Shown: piece after piece, positions 1-10,646 of the stretch
Position numbering within the stretch: the stretch's first letter is position 1
Layout: the number at the start of each line of letters is the position of its first letter
DNA from: Buchnera aphidicola (Greenidea ficicola)
Lineage (GTDB): Bacteria; Pseudomonadota; Gammaproteobacteria; Enterobacterales; Enterobacteriaceae
NCBI RefSeq assembly: GCF_039386055.1
Contig: NZ_CP135012.1
Span: 340,274-374,641, forward strand
Reading direction: 5' to 3'
Length of the DNA stretch: 34,368 nt
The notes under the pieces: model-generated
Database searches by the model: none
The model's input: the letters and a program-made list of their open reading frames with translations, nothing else
Told to the model about the DNA's origin: nothing
Translations under genes and position numbers: made by a program

Positions 1-12
1 TTTTTTCTCCAT
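1..12 (-). promoter_or_regulatory. Probable ribosome binding site of rplF, gene off the left edge
   Basis: Read on the minus strand, the bases just after the rpsH stop codon give GGAG (plus positions 7 to 10) followed by a run of A up to the window edge. This is a good Shine-Dalgarno sequence at the place where rplF (L6) follows rpsH in the spc operon of enterobacteria. The ATG that overlaps this GGAG (plus positions 10 to 12) could also be read as a start, but the residues it gives do not resemble the L6 N terminus, so the start probably lies just outside the window. Confidence 0.45.
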
Positions 13-16
13 ATTA

Positions 17-412
17 TTAAGATACATTACAAAGAACTTCTCCACCTAAACCAATATTACGAGCCATTTTATCTGTCATAATACCTTTTGAAGTAGATAT
101 AATAGAAATTCCAAAACCAGACATAACTTTCATTAAATTTTTAAAACTTTTATAAATTCTTAAACTTGGTTTACTAACTCTAATTATATTCTCAATAACA
201 GGCAAACCTTTATAATACTTTAAATAAATTTTTAAAATAGGTTTAAAATTATTTTTTTGAATTAAAAAATCTTTAATATAACCTTCATTTTTTAAAACAT
301 TACTAATAGAAATTTTTATTTTAGAAGAAGGCATTAAAACTGAATATTTATTTGAAAACTGAGCATTTCTAATACGTGTTAACATATCTGATATAGAATC
401 TTGCATACTCAT
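17..412 (-). CDS. rpsH: 30S ribosomal protein S8
   Basis: S8 binds the central domain of 16S rRNA and is an early assembly protein of the small subunit platform. The protein has 131 residues (E. coli 130), begins [18 protein letters not shown] and ends in a [10 protein letters not shown] segment matching the conserved S8 C terminus. The start at 412 has a consensus AAAGGAG upstream. It lies 38 bases after rpsN in the spc-type gene order. In E. coli S8 is also the translational repressor of the spc operon; the usual target around the rplX/rplE junction looks altered here (see rplE). Identification is secure; retained repressor activity is not shown. Confidence 0.98.
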   Translation of the reverse strand: MSMQDSISDMLTRIRNAQFSNKYSVLMPSSKIKISISNVLKNEGYIKDFLIQKNNFKPILKIYLKYYKGLPVIENIIRVSKPSLRIYKSFKNLMKVMSGFGISIISTSKGIMTDKMARNIGLGGEVLCNVS

Positions 413-450
413 ATAATATAACTCCTTTATTTAAAATTTTTAAATTACTA

Positions 451-756
451 TTACCAACTAGCCTTTTTTAAACCAGGAACTTCTCCTCGCATAGCTGCTT
501 CACGCAACTTAATTCTACTTAATCCAAATTTTCTTAAATAAGCATGAGGCCTACCTGTTTGTAAACATCTATTTCTTTGACGAATAGGGCTAGAATCACG
601 AGGAAAAGTTTGCAATTTTAACATAGCATTCCAACGTTCAGATTCAGAATAATTAACATTAGATATAATATTTTTTAATTTTTTACGTTGTAATAAAAAT
701 TTATTATATAAAAATACACGTTTTAATTCTCTAGCTTTTATAGATTCTTTTGCCAT
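451..756 (-). CDS. rpsN: 30S ribosomal protein S14
   Basis: S14 sits in the head of the 30S subunit near S3 and S10. At 101 residues it has exactly the E. coli length and is of the long, zinc-free type: no CxxC pairs are present. The C-terminal signature [13 protein letters not shown] followed by [16 protein letters not shown] is almost unchanged from E. coli. An AAGGA ribosome binding site precedes the start. It lies between rplE and rpsH with gaps of 26 and 38 bases, as in the spc operon. Confidence 0.98.
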   Translation of the reverse strand: MAKESIKARELKRVFLYNKFLLQRKKLKNIISNVNYSESERWNAMLKLQTFPRDSSPIRQRNRCLQTGRPHAYLRKFGLSRIKLREAAMRGEVPGLKKASW

Positions 757-782
757 TTTTTTAAAATCCTTTAAATAAAATA

Positions 783-1322
783 TTATACACGAAAAGGAAA
801 ATTCAAAGAAGATAAAAGAGCATAACCTTCTTTATCAGATTTAGCGCTAGTAGTAATAGAAATATCCATTCCCCTTAACTGATCTATTTTATCATAATTT
901 ATTTCTGGAAAAATAATTTGTTCTTTAATTCCAATATTAAAATTTCCTTTACCATCAAAAGATTTTAAAAAAAAACCTCTAAAATCACGTATTCTAGGGA
1001 TAGCAATAGTAATTAATCTATATAAAAAATCCCATTTTTTTAAACCTCTTAAAGTTACTTTACATCCTATAGCATAACCTTTTCTTATTTTAAAACCAGC
1101 AATAGATTTACGAGCTTTAGTAATAATAGGTTTTTGACCAGATATTAAAGTTAAATCTGAAATAGCAAAATCTAATATTTTTTTATTTGTACAACCTAAA
1201 CCAACACCCATATTTAATGTAATTTTTTCAATTTTAGGAACTTGCATAATAGAAGTATAATTAAACTTTAACATTAAATCCTTAATAATTACATTTTTAT
1301 AATAATGATATAAAACAGTCAT
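783..1322 (-). CDS. rplE: 50S ribosomal protein L5
   Basis: L5 binds 5S rRNA and helps form the central protuberance, contacting tRNA and S13. The 179-residue protein equals E. coli in length and keeps the core motifs [12 protein letters not shown], the [14 protein letters not shown] stretch and the C-terminal [18 protein letters not shown]. Its ATG overlaps the rplX stop codon by one base (TAATG), which implies coupled translation. In E. coli a short intercistronic region here carries the S8 repressor site; the fusion of the two reading frames leaves no spacer, so that control may have been lost or changed. Confidence 0.98.
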   Translation of the reverse strand: MTVLYHYYKNVIIKDLMLKFNYTSIMQVPKIEKITLNMGVGLGCTNKKILDFAISDLTLISGQKPIITKARKSIAGFKIRKGYAIGCKVTLRGLKKWDFLYRLITIAIPRIRDFRGFFLKSFDGKGNFNIGIKEQIIFPEINYDKIDQLRGMDISITTSAKSDKEGYALLSSLNFPFRV

Positions 1323-1642
1323 TAATTCATTCCTAATTCTTTTCCGTTAGATTTAAAAAAACGTACTTTTTTACCTTTTTTAAATTTATAAATAATTTTA
1401 TCTGCTTTATTTGTTAAAGTATTAAAAATAGCTATATTAGAAATATCAATACATGCTTCTTTTTTAATTATCGAACCAATTTTATTTTGTGAAGGAATTG
1501 GTTTTTGATGTTTAGTAACTAAATTAATACCTTTTACAATAACTTTTTTTGAAGAAACTATATTACTAATAAAACCTATTTTTCCTTTATATTTTCCAGT
1601 AATAATAATAACTTTATCATTATAATTTAATTTTAAAGACAT
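1322..1642 (-). CDS. rplX: 50S ribosomal protein L24
   Basis: L24 is an assembly initiator protein that binds the 5' part of 23S rRNA. The 106-residue product has the KOW motif near the N terminus ([18 protein letters not shown]) and the conserved NLVTKHQKP segment near residue 42. Length is close to the E. coli protein. It starts 12 bases after rplN and its stop codon is shared with the rplE start. The body is rich in Lys and Ile, in line with the strong AT bias of the genome. Confidence 0.97.
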   Translation of the reverse strand: MSLKLNYNDKVIIITGKYKGKIGFISNIVSSKKVIVKGINLVTKHQKPIPSQNKIGSIIKKEACIDISNIAIFNTLTNKADKIIYKFKKGKKVRFFKSNGKELGMN

Positions 1643-1654
1643 AATATATAATCC

Positions 1655-2023
1655 TTATAAAACTTCTGGAGCCAAAGAGATTATTTTCATAAATTTTTCT
1701 ATTCTTAATTCTCTTGTAACCGGACCAAAAATCCTAGTTCCAATAGGTTGATCTGTGTTATTTAATATAACACAAGAATTACTATCAAAACGTATTAACG
1801 AACCATCAATTCTACGAATACCTTTTTTTGTTCTTACAACAATTGCTCTAAAAACTTCCCCTTTTTTAACCTTTCCTCTTGGTATTGCTTCTTTTATAGC
1901 AACTTTAATAATATTTCCAATTCCTGCATAACGTCTTTTAGAGCCTCCAAGAACTTTAATACACATTACAATTTTAGCTCCTGAATTATCTGCTACATTT
2001 AATATAGTTTGTTCTTGTATCAT
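1655..2023 (-). CDS. rplN: 50S ribosomal protein L14
   Basis: L14 lies at the subunit interface, contacts 16S rRNA helix 14 and L19, and is the docking site of the silencing factor RsfS. The 122-residue protein is close to the E. coli length (123) and carries the L14 signature: [17 protein letters not shown] at the start, [21 protein letters not shown] in the middle and [11 protein letters not shown] near the end. It would open the spc operon in E. coli; the gap to rpsQ upstream is only 47 bases of nearly pure A and T, with no promoter that stands out. Confidence 0.98.
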   Translation of the reverse strand: MIQEQTILNVADNSGAKIVMCIKVLGGSKRRYAGIGNIIKVAIKEAIPRGKVKKGEVFRAIVVRTKKGIRRIDGSLIRFDSNSCVILNNTDQPIGTRIFGPVTRELRIEKFMKIISLAPEVL

Positions 2024-2070
2024 ATAATTCCTACTTAAAATATTTATATTTTTTAAAAAAAAAATTAAAA

Positions 2071-2334
2071 TTATTTATTATATAAAAAAATAGATTTTTT
2101 AATTATACGTAATAATTTCCAAGATTTAGTTTTTGATATTGGTCTGCAAGAAGAAATTTCTACAAGATCCCCTATCGAACAAACATTTTTTTCATCATGT
2201 ATATGTAATTTTGTAGTTTTTTTTATATACTTTCCATAAATAGGATGTTTAACAAATCTTTTAATTACTACAGTTGCTGATTTTTGCATTTTATTATTTA
2301 AAACATTACCAATTAAAATAGTTTTATTTTTCAT
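2071..2334 (-). CDS. rpsQ: 30S ribosomal protein S17
   Basis: S17 is a primary 16S rRNA binding protein of the body of the 30S subunit. The 87-residue product is close to the E. coli protein (84) with the OB-fold signature [20 protein letters not shown] followed by [11 protein letters not shown] and [10 protein letters not shown]. It is the last gene of the S10-type group. The start codon lies inside the end of rpmC, an 11-base overlap, so translation of the two is probably coupled. The tail is extended by a few AT-coded residues. Confidence 0.97.
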   Translation of the reverse strand: MKNKTILIGNVLNNKMQKSATVVIKRFVKHPIYGKYIKKTTKLHIHDEKNVCSIGDLVEISSCRPISKTKSWKLLRIIKKSIFLYNK

Positions 2335-2527
2335 AATTATTTTTCTTATTTTCTGTAATAATAGTTTTTATTCTTGCAATATTACGACGAACTTTTCTTA
2401 ATAAATGCAATTGTTTTAATTTTCCAGAACCTAATTGCATTCTTAAATTAAATTGTTCTTTAAATAATTTTAATAAATAAATATTTAAAAAAGAATTTTT
2501 TTTTTTTCTTAACTTTTTTATATTCAT
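2324..2527 (-). CDS. rpmC: 50S ribosomal protein L29
   Basis: L29 is a small two-helix protein beside the polypeptide exit tunnel, next to L23, and forms part of the docking site for trigger factor and SRP. The 67-residue product keeps the core [14 protein letters not shown] and the [15 protein letters not shown] helix. The C-terminal tail (NKKNNYEK) differs from E. coli and overlaps rpsQ. The ATG shares four bases with the rplP stop codon (ATGA type), a sign of coupled translation. Confidence 0.97.
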   Translation of the reverse strand: MNIKKLRKKKNSFLNIYLLKLFKEQFNLRMQLGSGKLKQLHLLRKVRRNIARIKTIITENKKNNYEK

Positions 2528-2937
2528 AATGCTTTCATCTTATTAACAAATATTGTTTTAATTGGTAATTTATCTGAAGCTAATTTTAAAGCAAGTTTAG
2601 AAATCTCCTCAGAAACACCACTAATTTCATATAATATTTTTCCAGGTTGCACTAAAGAAACCCAATATTCAACATTTCCTTTTCCTTTACCCATTCTAAC
2701 TTCTAAAGGTTTTTTAGTAATAGGCTTATCTGGAAAAACTCTTATCCAAATTTTCCCAACCCTTTTAATAGATCTAGTAATAACTCTTCTAGCAGATTCT
2801 ATTTGTCTAGCTGTTAATCTTCCTCTGGTAACAGCTTTTAAACCAAAAGTTCCAAAAATAATAATATCATTAAATACTAATCCTCTATTTCTTCCTTTAT
2901 GCATTTTTCTAAATTTTGTTTTTTTAGGTTGCAACAT
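2524..2937 (-). CDS. rplP: 50S ribosomal protein L16
   Basis: L16 organises the A-site finger and tRNA binding region of the large subunit. The 137-residue product (E. coli 136) has [19 protein letters not shown] at the N terminus, the [18 protein letters not shown] helix and the conserved [20 protein letters not shown] stretch that holds the arginine hydroxylated by RoxA in E. coli. It lies 16 bases after rpsC and overlaps rpmC by four bases. Confidence 0.98.
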   Translation of the reverse strand: MLQPKKTKFRKMHKGRNRGLVFNDIIIFGTFGLKAVTRGRLTARQIESARRVITRSIKRVGKIWIRVFPDKPITKKPLEVRMGKGKGNVEYWVSLVQPGKILYEISGVSEEISKLALKLASDKLPIKTIFVNKMKAL

Positions 2938-2953
2938 AAATATAACCCTTTTT

Positions 2954-3655
2954 TTATTTTCGAATATATCTATTATTTTTTTTAGGATATGTAAAATTAT
3001 TTTCTTTATTTTTAATAATTTTCATACCACCTAAAATCTCTCCTTTAAAAATCCAAACTTTTATACCAATTAAACCAAAAGTTGTATGAGCTTCAGAAGT
3101 ATTATATTCAATATCCGCTCTAAAAGTATGTAAAGGAACTCTTCCTTCTCTATACCACTCTGTTCTAGCAATTTCTACTCCCCCTAACCTTCCACTAACT
3201 TCTATTTTAATTCCTTTAGCTCCTTGACGCATAGCATTTTGAACAGATCTTTTCATAGCTCTTCTAAACATAACACGTCGTTCTAATTGAACTTTAATAT
3301 TATCAGCTACTAATTTAGCATCTAATTCCGGTCTTCTTATTTCAGATATATTAATTTGAGCAGGAACTCCAGATATTTTAGATATTATAGCTCTTAATTT
3401 TTCAACATCTTCTCCCTTTTTTCCTATAACAATACCTGGTCTAGCAGTATGTATTGTAACACGAATAATTTTAGATGGTCTTTCTATTATAATTTTAGAA
3501 ATTGAAGCTTTAAATAATTTTTTAATTAAAAAAGATCTTACTTTAAAATCCCCATAAAGATTACGAGAAAAATCTTTAGTATTAGAAAACCAAACAGAAT
3601 TCCAAGATTTAATTATTCCTAATCTAATTCCATTAGGATGTACTTTTTGACCCAT
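2954..3655 (-). CDS. rpsC: 30S ribosomal protein S3
   Basis: S3 forms the mRNA entry channel of the 30S subunit and has mRNA helicase activity with S4. The start was set at the ATG at 3655, giving [13 protein letters not shown] and 233 residues, exactly the E. coli length. A longer frame opening with TTG four codons upstream would swallow the GGAG ribosome binding site at 3662 to 3665. The KH domain is visible with [13 protein letters not shown] near residues 63 to 75, and the C-terminal domain has [20 protein letters not shown]. The tail after residue 210 is Lys and Asn rich. Confidence 0.98.
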   Translation of the reverse strand: MGQKVHPNGIRLGIIKSWNSVWFSNTKDFSRNLYGDFKVRSFLIKKLFKASISKIIIERPSKIIRVTIHTARPGIVIGKKGEDVEKLRAIISKISGVPAQINISEIRRPELDAKLVADNIKVQLERRVMFRRAMKRSVQNAMRQGAKGIKIEVSGRLGGVEIARTEWYREGRVPLHTFRADIEYNTSEAHTTFGLIGIKVWIFKGEILGGMKIIKNKENNFTYPKKNNRYIRK

Positions 3656-3678
3656 AACATTCTCCAAAAAAAATATTA

Positions 3679-4020
3679 CTATAAAACATTAGAAACTATA
3701 ATAGTAATTTTACTAGTTCTTTTTAAAATACGATCTGCTCTTCCTTTAGCTCTAGGCATCATTCTTTTACTAGTAGGTCCTTGATCAACAAAAATATTTT
3801 TAATAATTAAATCACTTAAATTATTAATATTATTATTATGTTCTGCATTTGCAATAACTGAATGTAATAATTTTTTTATTAAAAAAGAAGATTTTTTTGA
3901 ACTATTATTTAAAAAATCCAAAGCAAATAAAACTTTTTTCCCTTTTATTAAATTTACTACCAATCTTAATTTTTGAACAGAAGATTTTATTTTAAAACAC
4001 TTTGCTATTATTTCTACCAT
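3679..4020 (-). CDS. rplV: 50S ribosomal protein L22
   Basis: L22 contacts all domains of 23S rRNA and its long beta hairpin lines the exit tunnel constriction. The 113-residue product (E. coli 110) keeps the KVRLVVNLI-like helix ([13 protein letters not shown]), the NAEHN motif, and the hairpin sequence [22 protein letters not shown]. It lies between rpsS and rpsC in the S10-type order, with gaps of 11 and 23 bases. Confidence 0.98.
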   Translation of the reverse strand: MVEIIAKCFKIKSSVQKLRLVVNLIKGKKVLFALDFLNNSSKKSSFLIKKLLHSVIANAEHNNNINNLSDLIIKNIFVDQGPTSKRMMPRAKGRADRILKRTSKITIIVSNVL

Positions 4021-4031
4021 AAAAATGATCC

Positions 4032-4322
4032 TTATTTTTTATCCACATTTTTTTTTATTTTTCTATCAGCAGAATGACCTTTAAAAGTCCTAGTTATAGA
4101 AAATTCCCCTAATTTATGACCTACCATATCTTCTGTAATATAAACAGGTATATGTTTTCTACCATTATGTACTGAAATAGTTAAACCAATCATATTAGGT
4201 ATAATAGTTGAACGACGAGACCAAGTTCTTAATATTTTTTTATCATTATTCTTTAAAGATTTTTCTATTTTTTTAAAAAGACTAAAATCTACAAAAGGAC
4301 CTTTTTTTAATGAACGCGGCAT
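4032..4322 (-). CDS. rpsS: 30S ribosomal protein S19
   Basis: S19 is in the 30S head beside S13 and touches A-site tRNA through its C-terminal tail. The 96-residue product opens with [12 protein letters not shown] and has the family signature [22 protein letters not shown] around residues 62 to 83. E. coli S19 has 92 residues, so the tail is slightly longer. Gaps to rplB and rplV are 20 and 11 bases. Confidence 0.98.
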   Translation of the reverse strand: MPRSLKKGPFVDFSLFKKIEKSLKNNDKKILRTWSRRSTIIPNMIGLTISVHNGRKHIPVYITEDMVGHKLGEFSITRTFKGHSADRKIKKNVDKK

Positions 4323-4342
4323 AAAACCTCCAAAAAAAAAAA

Positions 4343-5164
4343 TTATTTAGTACGATTACGAATAATAAATTTTTGTGTTCTTTTATTATTTCTAGTTTTT
4401 TTACCTTTTGTTTGCAATCCCCAAGGAGTTACTGGATGTTTACCAAAATTTCTTCCTTCACCACCACCATGAGGATGATCAACAGGATTCATTGCAGTAC
4501 CGCGAACTGTTGGTCTAATCCCTCTCCAACGAGAAGCACCAGCTTTTCCTAAAGATCTTAACATATATTCAGAATTTCCAACTTCTCCAATAGTTCCTCT
4601 ACAAGAAGATAAAACTTTTCTTATTTCTCCAGATCGCAAACGCAAAGAAACATAAAAATTATCTTTAGAAATTAACTGTGCATAACTCCCTGCAGATCTA
4701 GCTAATTGTCCTCCTTTTCCAGGTTTCATTTCTATATTATGCAAAATAGTACCTAAAGGAATAAACATCATAGGTAATGCATTTCCTATATTAATAGGAG
4801 AATTTTTACCAGAAATAACAACATCTCCTACTTTAATATTCTTAGGAGATAAAATATAATTTCTTAATCCATCTTTATATAAAATTAAAATAATATTTGC
4901 TGTTCTATTAGGATCATATTCTAAACGCTCTACCACAGCAGGAATTCCATCTTTTAAACGCTTAAAATCAATTTTTCTAAATACTTTTTTATGACCGCCT
5001 CCAATATGCCTAGTAGTAATTCTACCTAAATTATTTCTTCCACCAGTTTTATTTTTTTTATATAATAATTTTTTAAAAGGTTTTCCTTTATGCAAAATAG
5101 GGTTAACTACTTTTACAAGATGCCTTCTTCCAGAAGAAGTAGGATTACACTTTAAAATAACCAT
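4343..5164 (-). CDS. rplB: 50S ribosomal protein L2
   Basis: L2 is needed for subunit association and for the peptidyl transferase centre. The 273-residue product has the same length as in E. coli (273). It carries the OB fold region with [16 protein letters not shown] and the SH3-like region ending in the invariant [20 protein letters not shown], which includes the histidine linked to peptide bond formation (about residue 229). It is one of the least diverged proteins in the window. It lies between rplW and rpsS as in the S10 operon. Confidence 0.99.
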   Translation of the reverse strand: MVILKCNPTSSGRRHLVKVVNPILHKGKPFKKLLYKKNKTGGRNNLGRITTRHIGGGHKKVFRKIDFKRLKDGIPAVVERLEYDPNRTANIILILYKDGLRNYILSPKNIKVGDVVISGKNSPINIGNALPMMFIPLGTILHNIEMKPGKGGQLARSAGSYAQLISKDNFYVSLRLRSGEIRKVLSSCRGTIGEVGNSEYMLRSLGKAGASRWRGIRPTVRGTAMNPVDHPHGGGEGRNFGKHPVTPWGLQTKGKKTRNNKRTQKFIIRNRTK

Positions 5165-5188
5165 AGTTATTTCCTTTAATATAAAACT

Positions 5189-5491
5189 TTATTCTTTATT
5201 ATTAATAAAATTTAAATTATGACCTTCTTTTAAAGTAACATAAGCCTTTTTCCAACTTTTTTTAAAAATAACATTTTTATTATTTTTTTTTTTTTTACCT
5301 TTCATTAACACTGTATTAACACTTTTTACTTGTACATTAAATAATTTTTTTACAGCTTTTTTAATATCAATTTTATTTGCAGAAACCATAACCTTTAACA
5401 CTATAACATTACGTTTTTTAATAAGAATATTAGATTTTTCAGAAAAATAAGGAGATAATAACACCTTAAAAATATAATTATTATTAATCAT
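5189..5491 (-). CDS. rplW: 50S ribosomal protein L23
   Basis: L23 surrounds the exit tunnel mouth and is the main docking point for trigger factor and SRP. The 100-residue product matches E. coli in length and keeps [11 protein letters not shown] near the N terminus and the [21 protein letters not shown] segment. A lysine-rich stretch (KGKKKKNNK) near residue 65 corresponds to the loop that enters the tunnel. It overlaps rplD by four bases (ATGA), implying coupled translation. Confidence 0.97.
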   Translation of the reverse strand: MINNNYIFKVLLSPYFSEKSNILIKKRNVIVLKVMVSANKIDIKKAVKKLFNVQVKSVNTVLMKGKKKKNNKNVIFKKSWKKAYVTLKEGHNLNFINNKE

Positions 5492-6096
5492 ATTAACATT
5501 TCCTCAATTTTTTTTATAGCTTTTACTGTAATAATAACTTTTTCACAATTAATTAAACTTAAAGGATTAATAGAATAAATATCAAAAACATTAACTTTAT
5601 ACAAATTTCTTGCAGCTAAAAAAATATTTTTATCAAATTTAACAGTCAAAATTACTACATTTTTAACATTAAAATTATTCAACTTATTTATCAATAATTT
5701 AGTTTTAGGAAAATCAATATAAAAATCTTTAAATAAAAATATTCTATTTTGACGTATTAATTCCGAAAAAATACTTTTAATAGCTCCCCTATACATTTTT
5801 TTATTTACTTTTTTAGTATATTTTTTATAACTTGCAGCAAATGTTACACCACCAGAACGCCAAATAGGACTTCTGATAGAACCAACTCTAGCTCTACCAG
5901 TTCCTTTTTGACGCCATGGTTTTTTTCCTGAACCAGAAACCTGCGAACGACTTTTTTGCGCTTTTGTACCTTTCCTCATACAACATTTATAAGAAACAAT
6001 AAGTTGATGAATTAACGTTTGATTAAAAACATAATTAAAAACAGAATCTGAAACATGTATAAATTTTTTAGATGAATCCTTTAAAAATAATTTCAT
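5488..6096 (-). CDS. rplD: 50S ribosomal protein L4
   Basis: L4 binds domain I of 23S rRNA and its extended loop lines the exit tunnel. The 202-residue product (E. coli 201) has the loop sequence [20 protein letters not shown] around residues 58 to 77. The globular part is more diverged. In E. coli L4 also represses the S10 operon by acting on the leader before rpsJ; no comparable leader is evident here. It shares one base with the rplC stop (TAATG) and four with rplW. Confidence 0.98.
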   Translation of the reverse strand: MKLFLKDSSKKFIHVSDSVFNYVFNQTLIHQLIVSYKCCMRKGTKAQKSRSQVSGSGKKPWRQKGTGRARVGSIRSPIWRSGGVTFAASYKKYTKKVNKKMYRGAIKSIFSELIRQNRIFLFKDFYIDFPKTKLLINKLNNFNVKNVVILTVKFDKNIFLAARNLYKVNVFDIYSINPLSLINCEKVIITVKAIKKIEEMLI

Positions 6097-6737
6097 TATA
6101 TAACCCCTAAAATATTTATTACGGGCTTAACAATAACAAAAGATCCTTTACACCCAGGAACAGAACCTTTAACTAATAATAAATTTCTTAAAAAATCTAT
6201 TTTTATAATATTTAAATTTTTTATAGTTATACGCTTATTACCTAATTGTCCTGCCATTTTTTTACCTTTAAATACTCTTCCTGGAGTTTGATTTTGCCCA
6301 ATAGATCCAGGAGCTCTATGTGATAAAGAATTACCATGAGTAGCATCTTGCATGCTAAAATTCCATCTTTTCACAGTACCAGAAAAACCTTTTCCTTTAG
6401 AAAAACCAGTTACATTAACACTTTTAATTTTTTTAAAAATATTAATATCAATTTTTTTTCCTAAAAAATAATTATCATTTTTTATATAACGAAATTCCCA
6501 CAAACCATTACCAACTTTTACACCAGATTTTAAAAAATGACCTATTTCTGTTTTTTTTATTTTTTTTTTTTTTTTAAAACCAGTAGTTAATTGTATAGCA
6601 TTATAACCATCATTACTAATATTTTTCATTTGAGTAATATAATGATTTTGAAAAAAAATTACTGTTACTCCAATAGATCTTCCACTATCCATAAAAAAAC
6701 GAGTCATTCCTATTTTTTTACCAATCAAACCAACCAT
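6096..6737 (-). CDS. rplC: 50S ribosomal protein L3
   Basis: L3 is an assembly initiator whose long loop reaches the peptidyl transferase centre. The 213-residue product has [15 protein letters not shown] at the start and [20 protein letters not shown] near residue 145, containing the glutamine methylated by PrmB in E. coli. A 16-base T run at 6560 to 6575 (A run in the mRNA) encodes KKKKK plus the next Ile codon; a slip of one base there would break the gene. The rplC and rplD frames meet at a one-base overlap. Confidence 0.98.
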   Translation of the reverse strand: MVGLIGKKIGMTRFFMDSGRSIGVTVIFFQNHYITQMKNISNDGYNAIQLTTGFKKKKKIKKTEIGHFLKSGVKVGNGLWEFRYIKNDNYFLGKKIDINIFKKIKSVNVTGFSKGKGFSGTVKRWNFSMQDATHGNSLSHRAPGSIGQNQTPGRVFKGKKMAGQLGNKRITIKNLNIIKIDFLRNLLLVKGSVPGCKGSFVIVKPVINILGVI

Positions 6738-6782
6738 ATAAAAATTTTCTCCTTTATATAATATTTAAAATCCTTATTAAAA

Positions 6783-7094
6783 TTAATCTAAACTTATTTG
6801 CACATCCACTCCAGCAGCAAGGTCTAAACGCATTAAAGCATCAACAGTTTTTTCAGTAGATTTAATAATATCAATTAACCTTTTATGTGTACGAATTTCA
6901 TATTGATCCCTAGCATCTTTATTAACATGAGGAGAAACTAAAATAGTAAATCTTTCTTTTTTAGTAGGTAAAGGAATAGGACCATTAACTTTTGCTCCAG
7001 TTCTTTTTGCAGTCTCAACAATTTCTAAAGTAGATTGATCAATTAATCTATGATCAAAAGCTTTAAGACGTATTCTAATTCTTTGGTTTTGCAT
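6783..7094 (-). CDS. rpsJ: 30S ribosomal protein S10 (NusE)
   Basis: S10 is in the 30S head and doubles as NusE, partner of NusB and NusG in antitermination. The start was placed at 7094 ([19 protein letters not shown]), giving 103 residues as in E. coli, with a GGAG sequence just upstream. An in-frame ATG 26 codons further up gives a hydrophobic, AT-coded extension with no family match and is rejected. It heads the S10 group; the 149 bases to tuf are all low-complexity AT sequence, and the structured leader that L4 acts on in E. coli is not recognisable. Confidence 0.98.
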   Translation of the reverse strand: MQNQRIRIRLKAFDHRLIDQSTLEIVETAKRTGAKVNGPIPLPTKKERFTILVSPHVNKDARDQYEIRTHKRLIDIIKSTEKTVDALMRLDLAAGVDVQISLD

Positions 7095-7243
7095 TAACCA
7101 AAAACTCCAAATTATATAAAATTTATAAAATAATTTTAACTTAATAAAAAATTTATTAAAGTAAAAATTCATTAATATAATATAAAATATTAATAAAATA
7201 CATGAAAAAATTTATTTAATATATTAAAATATAAAAATAATTA

Positions 7244-8428
7244 CTAACTTATCACTTTAGTAACTATTCCAGCACCGACTGTTTTTCCACCTTCTCGAAT
7301 AGCAAAACGTAAACCATTATCCATAGCAATAGGATAAATCAATGTAACAAACATTTTAATGTTATCACCAGGCATAACCATTTCTATTCCTTCTGGAACC
7401 TCAATAAAACCAGTAACATCTGTTGTTCTAAAATAAAATTGAGGTCTATATCCCTTAAAAAATGGAGTATGTCTACCACCTTCTTCTTTAGATAAAATAT
7501 AAACTTCAGCTTCAAATTTCATATGAGGAAGAATAGCACCAGGTTTAGATAAAACTTGTCCTCTTTCTATTTCTTCTCTTTTTGTTCCTCGTAATAAAAC
7601 ACCAACATTTTCACCAGCTCTTCCTTCATCTAATAATTTTCTAAACATTTCAACACCAGTACAAGTAGTTTTAATAGTTTCTTTAATTCCAACAATCTCT
7701 ACTTCTTCTCCAACTTTTATAATACCTTTTTCTACTCTTCCAGTAACAACAGTTCCTCTTCCTGAAATAGAAAAAACATCTTCTATCGGTAATAAAAATG
7801 GTTCATTAATTACTCTTTTTGGATTAGGAATATATTTATCTAAAAAATCAGATAATTCAAAAATTTTTTCTACCCATTTAACATCACCTTCTAAAGCTTT
7901 TAAAGCAGATCCTCTTATAATAGGAGTAGTATCACCTGGAAAATCATATTGAGTTAATAAATCACGAACTTCCATTTCTACTAATTCTAATAATTCTTCA
8001 TCATCAACCATATCACATTTATTTAAAAAAACTACAATATAAGGAACACCAACCTGACGAGCTAATAAAATATGTTCTCTAGTTTGAGGCATCGGACCAT
8101 CAGTAGCAGCAACAACTAAAATAGCACCATCCATTTGAGCTGCTCCAGTAATCATATTCTTAATATAATCAGCATGTCCTGGACAATCAACATGAGCATA
8201 ATGCCTAATTAAAGTATCATATTCAACATGTGAAGTATTAATTGTAATACCTCTAGCTTTTTCTTCAGGAGCATTATCTATTTGATCAAAAGCTTTAGCT
8301 AAACCACCATATTTTTTTGATAAAACAGTAGTTATTGCAGCTGTTAAAGTTGTTTTTCCATGATCAACATGACCAATTGTTCCAACATTAATATGTACTT
8401 TAGAACGTTCAAATTTTTTTTTAGACAT
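7244..8428 (-). CDS. tuf: Elongation factor Tu
   Basis: EF-Tu carries aminoacyl-tRNA to the ribosome in a GTP-dependent way. The 394-residue product has E. coli length with the G-domain motifs GHVDHGKT (residues 19 to 26), the [12 protein letters not shown] switch I region, DCPGHADY (catalytic His, about residue 85) and NKCD (about 136). Domains 2 and 3 follow, with [13 protein letters not shown] and the terminal [10 protein letters not shown]. It is the last str-group gene and directly adjoins the S10 group, whereas E. coli has genes between the two clusters. Whether a second tuf copy exists cannot be told from this window. Confidence 0.99.
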   Translation of the reverse strand: MSKKKFERSKVHINVGTIGHVDHGKTTLTAAITTVLSKKYGGLAKAFDQIDNAPEEKARGITINTSHVEYDTLIRHYAHVDCPGHADYIKNMITGAAQMDGAILVVAATDGPMPQTREHILLARQVGVPYIVVFLNKCDMVDDEELLELVEMEVRDLLTQYDFPGDTTPIIRGSALKALEGDVKWVEKIFELSDFLDKYIPNPKRVINEPFLLPIEDVFSISGRGTVVTGRVEKGIIKVGEEVEIVGIKETIKTTCTGVEMFRKLLDEGRAGENVGVLLRGTKREEIERGQVLSKPGAILPHMKFEAEVYILSKEEGGRHTPFFKGYRPQFYFRTTDVTGFIEVPEGIEMVMPGDNIKMFVTLIYPIAMDNGLRFAIREGGKTVGAGIVTKVIS

Positions 8429-8499
8429 AATTTTTATTTAACCCTTATAATAAAATATATATATTTATAATATTTAAAAAAATAAAATAATTGTAATTA

Positions 8500-10614
8500 T
8501 TAAACATGTTCTAATTTTAAAATATTTTTAGAAATATTTTTTGGAGTTTCTAAATATTTTAAAAATTCCATTGTATAAGAAGCTCTTCCTTGTGTTTTTG
8601 AGCGTAAATCTGTAGCATAACCAAACATTTCAGATAATGGAATATTAGCATAAACAATTTTATTAAATAAATTTCCATTATCATTATTCATTCCTTCTAT
8701 AATTCCTCTTCTTCGATTTAAATCTCCTATCACATCACCCATATATTCTTCTGGAGTTTCAATTTCAACTTTCATAATAGGTTCTAAAAGTATCGGATTA
8801 GATTTTTTAAAAGCATTTCTAAATGCTATAGAAGACGCCATTTTAAAAGCCAATTCAGAAGAATCAACATCATGATAAGAACCATAATGTAATCTAACAC
8901 CAACATTTACCACTGGATAACCAGCTAAAGGACCACAATTTAATTGTTCCTGTATTCCTTTATCAATAGAAGAAATATATTCTCCTGGTATTACTCCACC
9001 TTTAATATCATTAATAAACTCATAATTTTTATTATTATCATTTAAAGGAAATAAATCAATAACAACATGACCATATTGTCCCCTTCCTCCTGATTGCTTA
9101 ATATATTTACCTTCAATATTTTTAATTGAAGAACTAATAGTTTCTCTATATGCAACCTGAGGTTTTCCTATATTAGCATCAATATTAAATTCTCTTTTCA
9201 TTCTATCAATAATAATTTCTAAATGTAATTCCCCCATTCCAGCAATAATAGTTTGATTAGATTCTTTATCTGTCCAAACTCGAAAAGAAGGATCTTCTTT
9301 AGCTAATTTTCCTAAAGAAAAACCCATTTTTTCTTGATCTACTTTTGTTTTTGGTTCAACAGAAATAGAAATTACAGGTTCTGGAAAATCCATTTTTTCT
9401 AAAATAATAGAATGATTCAAATCACAAAGAGTATCTCCAGTAGTAACATTTTTTAAACCTATAGCTGCTGCAATATCACCAGCTCTTACTTCATTTATTT
9501 CATCTCTTTTATTAGCATGCATTTGAACAATTCTACCAAATCTTTCTTTTTGTAATTTTGAAGCATTTAAAACAGTATCTCCAGATTTTACTATACCAGA
9601 ATAAACTCTAAAAAAAGTCAAATTTCCAACAAAAGGATCAGAAGAAACTTTAAAAGCTAAAGCAGAAAAATACTCTTTATCATTAGGATTTCTAAACACT
9701 TTTTTAATATTATTATCAGATACACCAGCAATAGAATTTATATCAACAGGGGAAGGTAGATATTCAATTATTGCATCTAATAATGTTTGTACTCCTTTAT
9801 TTTTAAAAGCTGAACCACATGTTATTAAAATAATTTCATTATTTAAAGATCTTTTTCTTAATGAATCTTTAATTTCTTTTTCTTTTAAATTTTCACCATT
9901 TAAATATTTATTCATTAAAGATTCATTATTTTCTACAGCATTTTCAATTAAATTTTGATTCCATTTATAAGCTATTTTTTTTAAATTTTCAGGAATTTTT
10001 TTATATTTAAAAGTTACTCCTTTATCATTATCATTCCAACTAATAGCTTTCATTTTAATTAAATCAATTATTCCAACAAAATTTTCTTCTGATCCAATTG
10101 CTAAATGTATTGGAACAGGATTAATTCCTAAACGATTTTTAATTTGATCAAGAACTTTAAAATAATTTGCACCAGTTCTATCCATTTTATTAATAAAACC
10201 TATTCTAGGAATTTTATATTTATTAGCTTGCCTCCAAACTGTTTCAGATTGTGGTTGTACTCCACCAACAGCACAATATATCATAACAACACCATCTAAA
10301 ACACGCATAGATCTTTCTACTTCTATTGTAAAATCAACATGACCTGGAGTATCAATAATATTAATTCTATGATTAGAAAACTGTTTTGCCATTCCTGACC
10401 AAAAAGTAGTTGTAGCTGCAGAAGTTATAGTAATCCCTCTTTCTTGTTCTTGTTCCATCCAATCCATAGTTGCAGCTCCATCATGTACTTCACCAATTTT
10501 ATGATTTACTCCTGTATAAAATAAAATTCTTTCAGTAGTAGTAGTTTTTCCAGCATCAATATGTGCACTAATTCCAATATTTCTATAATTTTTAATAGGA
10601 GTAATTCTACTCAT
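8500..10614 (-). CDS. fusA: Elongation factor G
   Basis: EF-G is the GTPase that drives translocation and, with RRF, ribosome recycling. The 704-residue product equals E. coli length. Motifs are AHIDAGKT (residues 17 to 24), the switch region [23 protein letters not shown] (about 88) and NKMD (about 142). Domain IV carries [13 protein letters not shown] with the conserved loop, and the C terminus has [19 protein letters not shown]. Gaps to rpsG and tuf are 32 and 71 bases, so it is probably cotranscribed in the str group. Confidence 0.99.
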   Translation of the reverse strand: MSRITPIKNYRNIGISAHIDAGKTTTTERILFYTGVNHKIGEVHDGAATMDWMEQEQERGITITSAATTTFWSGMAKQFSNHRINIIDTPGHVDFTIEVERSMRVLDGVVMIYCAVGGVQPQSETVWRQANKYKIPRIGFINKMDRTGANYFKVLDQIKNRLGINPVPIHLAIGSEENFVGIIDLIKMKAISWNDNDKGVTFKYKKIPENLKKIAYKWNQNLIENAVENNESLMNKYLNGENLKEKEIKDSLRKRSLNNEIILITCGSAFKNKGVQTLLDAIIEYLPSPVDINSIAGVSDNNIKKVFRNPNDKEYFSALAFKVSSDPFVGNLTFFRVYSGIVKSGDTVLNASKLQKERFGRIVQMHANKRDEINEVRAGDIAAAIGLKNVTTGDTLCDLNHSIILEKMDFPEPVISISVEPKTKVDQEKMGFSLGKLAKEDPSFRVWTDKESNQTIIAGMGELHLEIIIDRMKREFNIDANIGKPQVAYRETISSSIKNIEGKYIKQSGGRGQYGHVVIDLFPLNDNNKNYEFINDIKGGVIPGEYISSIDKGIQEQLNCGPLAGYPVVNVGVRLHYGSYHDVDSSELAFKMASSIAFRNAFKKSNPILLEPIMKVEIETPEEYMGDVIGDLNRRRGIIEGMNNDNGNLFNKIVYANIPLSEMFGYATDLRSKTQGRASYTMEFLKYLETPKNISKNILKLEHV

Positions 10615-10646
10615 AAAAATTCTCTTTTATAAAATTTTATAATAAA

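Noticed and set aside
7095-7172. N-terminal extension of S10, or a short hydrophobic leader peptide upstream of rpsJ
   Set aside because: The residues have no match to S10, the conserved start and a GGAG site lie at 7094, and open frames of Phe, Ile, Lys and Tyr codons arise freely in such AT-rich DNA.
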